Shown here piece by piece: positions 32,206-33,198 of a stretch of DNA of 33,198 nucleotides (position 1 is the first letter of the stretch; each line of letters opens with the position of its first letter). The stretch spans positions 1 through 33,198 of the forward strand of contig DBGEOK010000041.1 in the NCBI GenBank assembly GCA_048370855.1, read 5' to 3'. The notes below the pieces were generated by a model. The model searched no databases. It worked only from the letters and a program-made list of their open reading frames with translations, and had not been told where the DNA came from. The translations under genes and the position numbers were made by a program. The DNA comes from Limiplasma sp048370855 (lineage in GTDB: Bacteria > Bacillota > Clostridia > Christensenellales > Aristaeellaceae).

Positions 32206-32667
32206 ATGGAAACAACTTATGACATTGTGCGCAGATACCTGGAAACCCGAAACAGCCTAGCCGCGTTGGTGAAAATGCCCTACAGAGAAAATGAAGATTT
32301 TGCCCGCGCCATTCGACATGCCACGAAGTTCCTGTTAGATGATAAGGAGGCTGCTGAAGCCGCCTTGGATAATGAGAGTCCCGAATATCCTTCCCGCATA
32401 GAATTCGGGCTGCTGTGCGAACTGGCCTCGCCGCATGTCAAGCTGGCTGCCGATTCCTTAGACTATAGCGTAGAACCACTGTTAGATAGGATTTACGAAA
32501 TGCTGGCGTCCGGGTCCTTTGCCCAGTTGTATGAGGACGACAGCGGTTGGGAGGAACTATCCGGCCCGGCTCCCATAAGAACCTATGCGCGGCAAACGTG
32601 TGAAGCAATCAATCTATACAATATTCGAATGGTTAAAAATACACGGGAACAGTCAAACTGCCCGTAA
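32206..32667 (+). CDS. Hypothetical protein, helical, unknown function
   Basis: A 153-residue soluble protein starting at ATG 32206 with GGGAGGA upstream. It is acidic in the middle (DDKEAAEAALDNESPEYPSR, about 46-65), with predicted helices on both sides. No signal peptide, membrane segment or known motif is seen. It lies in the lower-GC accessory tail behind the broken recombinase. I do not recognise the family. Confidence 0.65.
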   Translation: METTYDIVRRYLETRNSLAALVKMPYRENEDFARAIRHATKFLLDDKEAAEAALDNESPEYPSRIEFGLLCELASPHVKLAADSLDYSVEPLLDRIYEMLASGSFAQLYEDDSGWEELSGPAPIRTYARQTCEAINLYNIRMVKNTREQSNCP

Positions 32668-32761
32668 GGGCGAATCCAAAAGGATTATTCTCGGCTCGTA
32701 TAGAATGGTTAAATCGGAATCCGGCTCATGCTTCCATCCAACTGATAGGGAGGATAGGAAA

Positions 32762-33013
32762 ATGCTGATAAACGGCAATGCACAGGGAGAAGTAAAATTC
32801 ATTTCCTACACAGGGAAATCACCCAATCTGTGTAGAGGCATACTGACACTATCTATTCACGAAAAGGAGTATGCGTTTGGGCCTCACTTCAAAAAAGGGA
32901 TAAACGAACCCCTGTACCCTCAGTTTTGGCGTTCAGGCGGAAGCTGTGGTTTCACCGACAACGAAATCTTCAACGAGAACGTGCCTTTCGGCTGCTGCGG
33001 AGGGTGCTTATAA
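32762..33013 (+). CDS. Small protein of a conserved clostridial type, possibly with an altered C terminus
   Basis: An 83-residue protein from ATG 32762, preceded by AGGGAGGATAGGA. The core (VKFISYTGKSPNLCRGILTLSI, then FWRSGGSCGFT) fits a short conserved protein I recall from clostridial genomes, usually read as TGKYPNLCSG...L...SGGS. Relatives end in a hydrophilic EGPW-like segment; this one ends in VPFGCCGGCL, a Cys-rich tail that may come from a late frameshift or be a genuine variant. Function unknown. The frame is open upstream to 32585, but no start there has a ribosome binding site. Confidence 0.6.
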   Translation: MLINGNAQGEVKFISYTGKSPNLCRGILTLSIHEKEYAFGPHFKKGINEPLYPQFWRSGGSCGFTDNEIFNENVPFGCCGGCL

Positions 33014-33059
33014 AAAAGAAGGTAACGTCGTATGGCCGCAGATGAAAAGGAGGGCATGG

Positions 33060-33198
33060 ATGAAGAACAACGAATGGCTGCGGGTGATCTCCTGCAGCAG
33101 CCGCCGACGGCTCTTATGCGCGAGCCCTCCCCATACACACCCTGGTTATGAGCTGTTTTACACGGTATCCGGCACTTCACATATTCTTGCGGAGGACA
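33060..33198 (+). CDS. Start of a probable cupin/AraC-type regulator, cut by the window end
   Basis: The frame from ATG 33060, with AAAGGAGGG about 6 bases upstream, stays open to the window end (46 codons). The segment HTHPGYELFYTVSGTSHILAED resembles the N-terminal sugar-binding cupin of AraC-family regulators (H-x-H-x-x-YE-L-x-Y-x-x-x-G). A second, overlapping frame from ATG 33032 (39 codons, stop near 33150) is less convincing. Only the beginning is seen, so the DNA-binding half is assumed. Confidence 0.5.
   Translation, partial: MKNNEWLRVISCSSRRRLLCASPPHTHPGYELFYTVSGTSHILAED

Noticed and set aside
33032..33151. 39-codon acidic peptide overlapping the last gene
   Set aside because: Weaker ribosome binding site than ATG 33060, and the alternative frame has a recognisable cupin-like segment. 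It cannot be fully excluded.

Overview
The window looks like chromosomal DNA of a GC-rich, probably anaerobic Firmicute of the class Clostridia. This is inferred from the gene families: a YesM/YesN-type two-component pair, an Rrf2-iscS-iscU operon, a clostridial HflX with an N-terminal extension, VanY-type peptidases and Soj/Spo0J partition proteins. Strong Shine-Dalgarno sites, several TTG starts and sigma-A promoters with 17-base spacers fit too. I cannot name the species. Almost every gene is on the plus strand; the one exception is a small secreted-protein gene at 18.8-19.2 kb.

Layout. (1) 0.2-8.3 kb, carbohydrate block: an N,N'-diacetylchitobiose phosphorylase (GH94), a phosphohexomutase that could use its sugar-1-phosphate, then a membrane histidine kinase, an exported sugar-binding protein and an AraC-type response regulator. 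No permease genes lie beside the binding protein. (2) 8.3-12.1 kb: a hairpin-rich repeat element, a lone NeuD/PglD-type acetyltransferase, an XRE regulator and an FAD oxidoreductase with a C-terminal Rieske domain. (3) 12.2-14.2 kb: a phasin-like small protein overlapping an AarF/UbiB kinase. (4) 14.2-18.8 kb: tRNA-Ser(GGA), a fused RNase PH/RdgB protein, a YfcE-like phosphoesterase, a membrane-anchored MutS-like ATPase and a methyltransferase; two of the junctions are ATGA overlaps. (5) 19.5-21.7 kb: iscR-iscS-iscU behind a consensus promoter and a perfect 13-bp-arm palindrome. (6) 21.9-28.5 kb: hflX, two VanY-type peptidases, parA, parB and a third, membrane-anchored VanY-like protein that has lost its zinc ligands. 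(7) 29.0-30.8 kb: tRNA-Ser(TGA), tRNA-Ser(GCT) and rtcB. (8) 30.8-33.2 kb: a visibly more AT-rich accessory tail with a truncated serine recombinase, two small proteins of unknown function and the start of a probable cupin/AraC regulator.

The most interesting points are the three VanY paralogues wrapped around parAB, the third being a predicted pseudoenzyme; the kinase/binding-protein/regulator trio beside a chitobiose phosphorylase; the structured repeat at 8.5-8.75 kb with a diverged inverted copy at the left edge; a JAMM-like metal motif in the HflX N-terminal domain; and a 15-bp-arm hairpin upstream of rtcB. All functional statements rest on recognised motifs and family memory; no database search was run.
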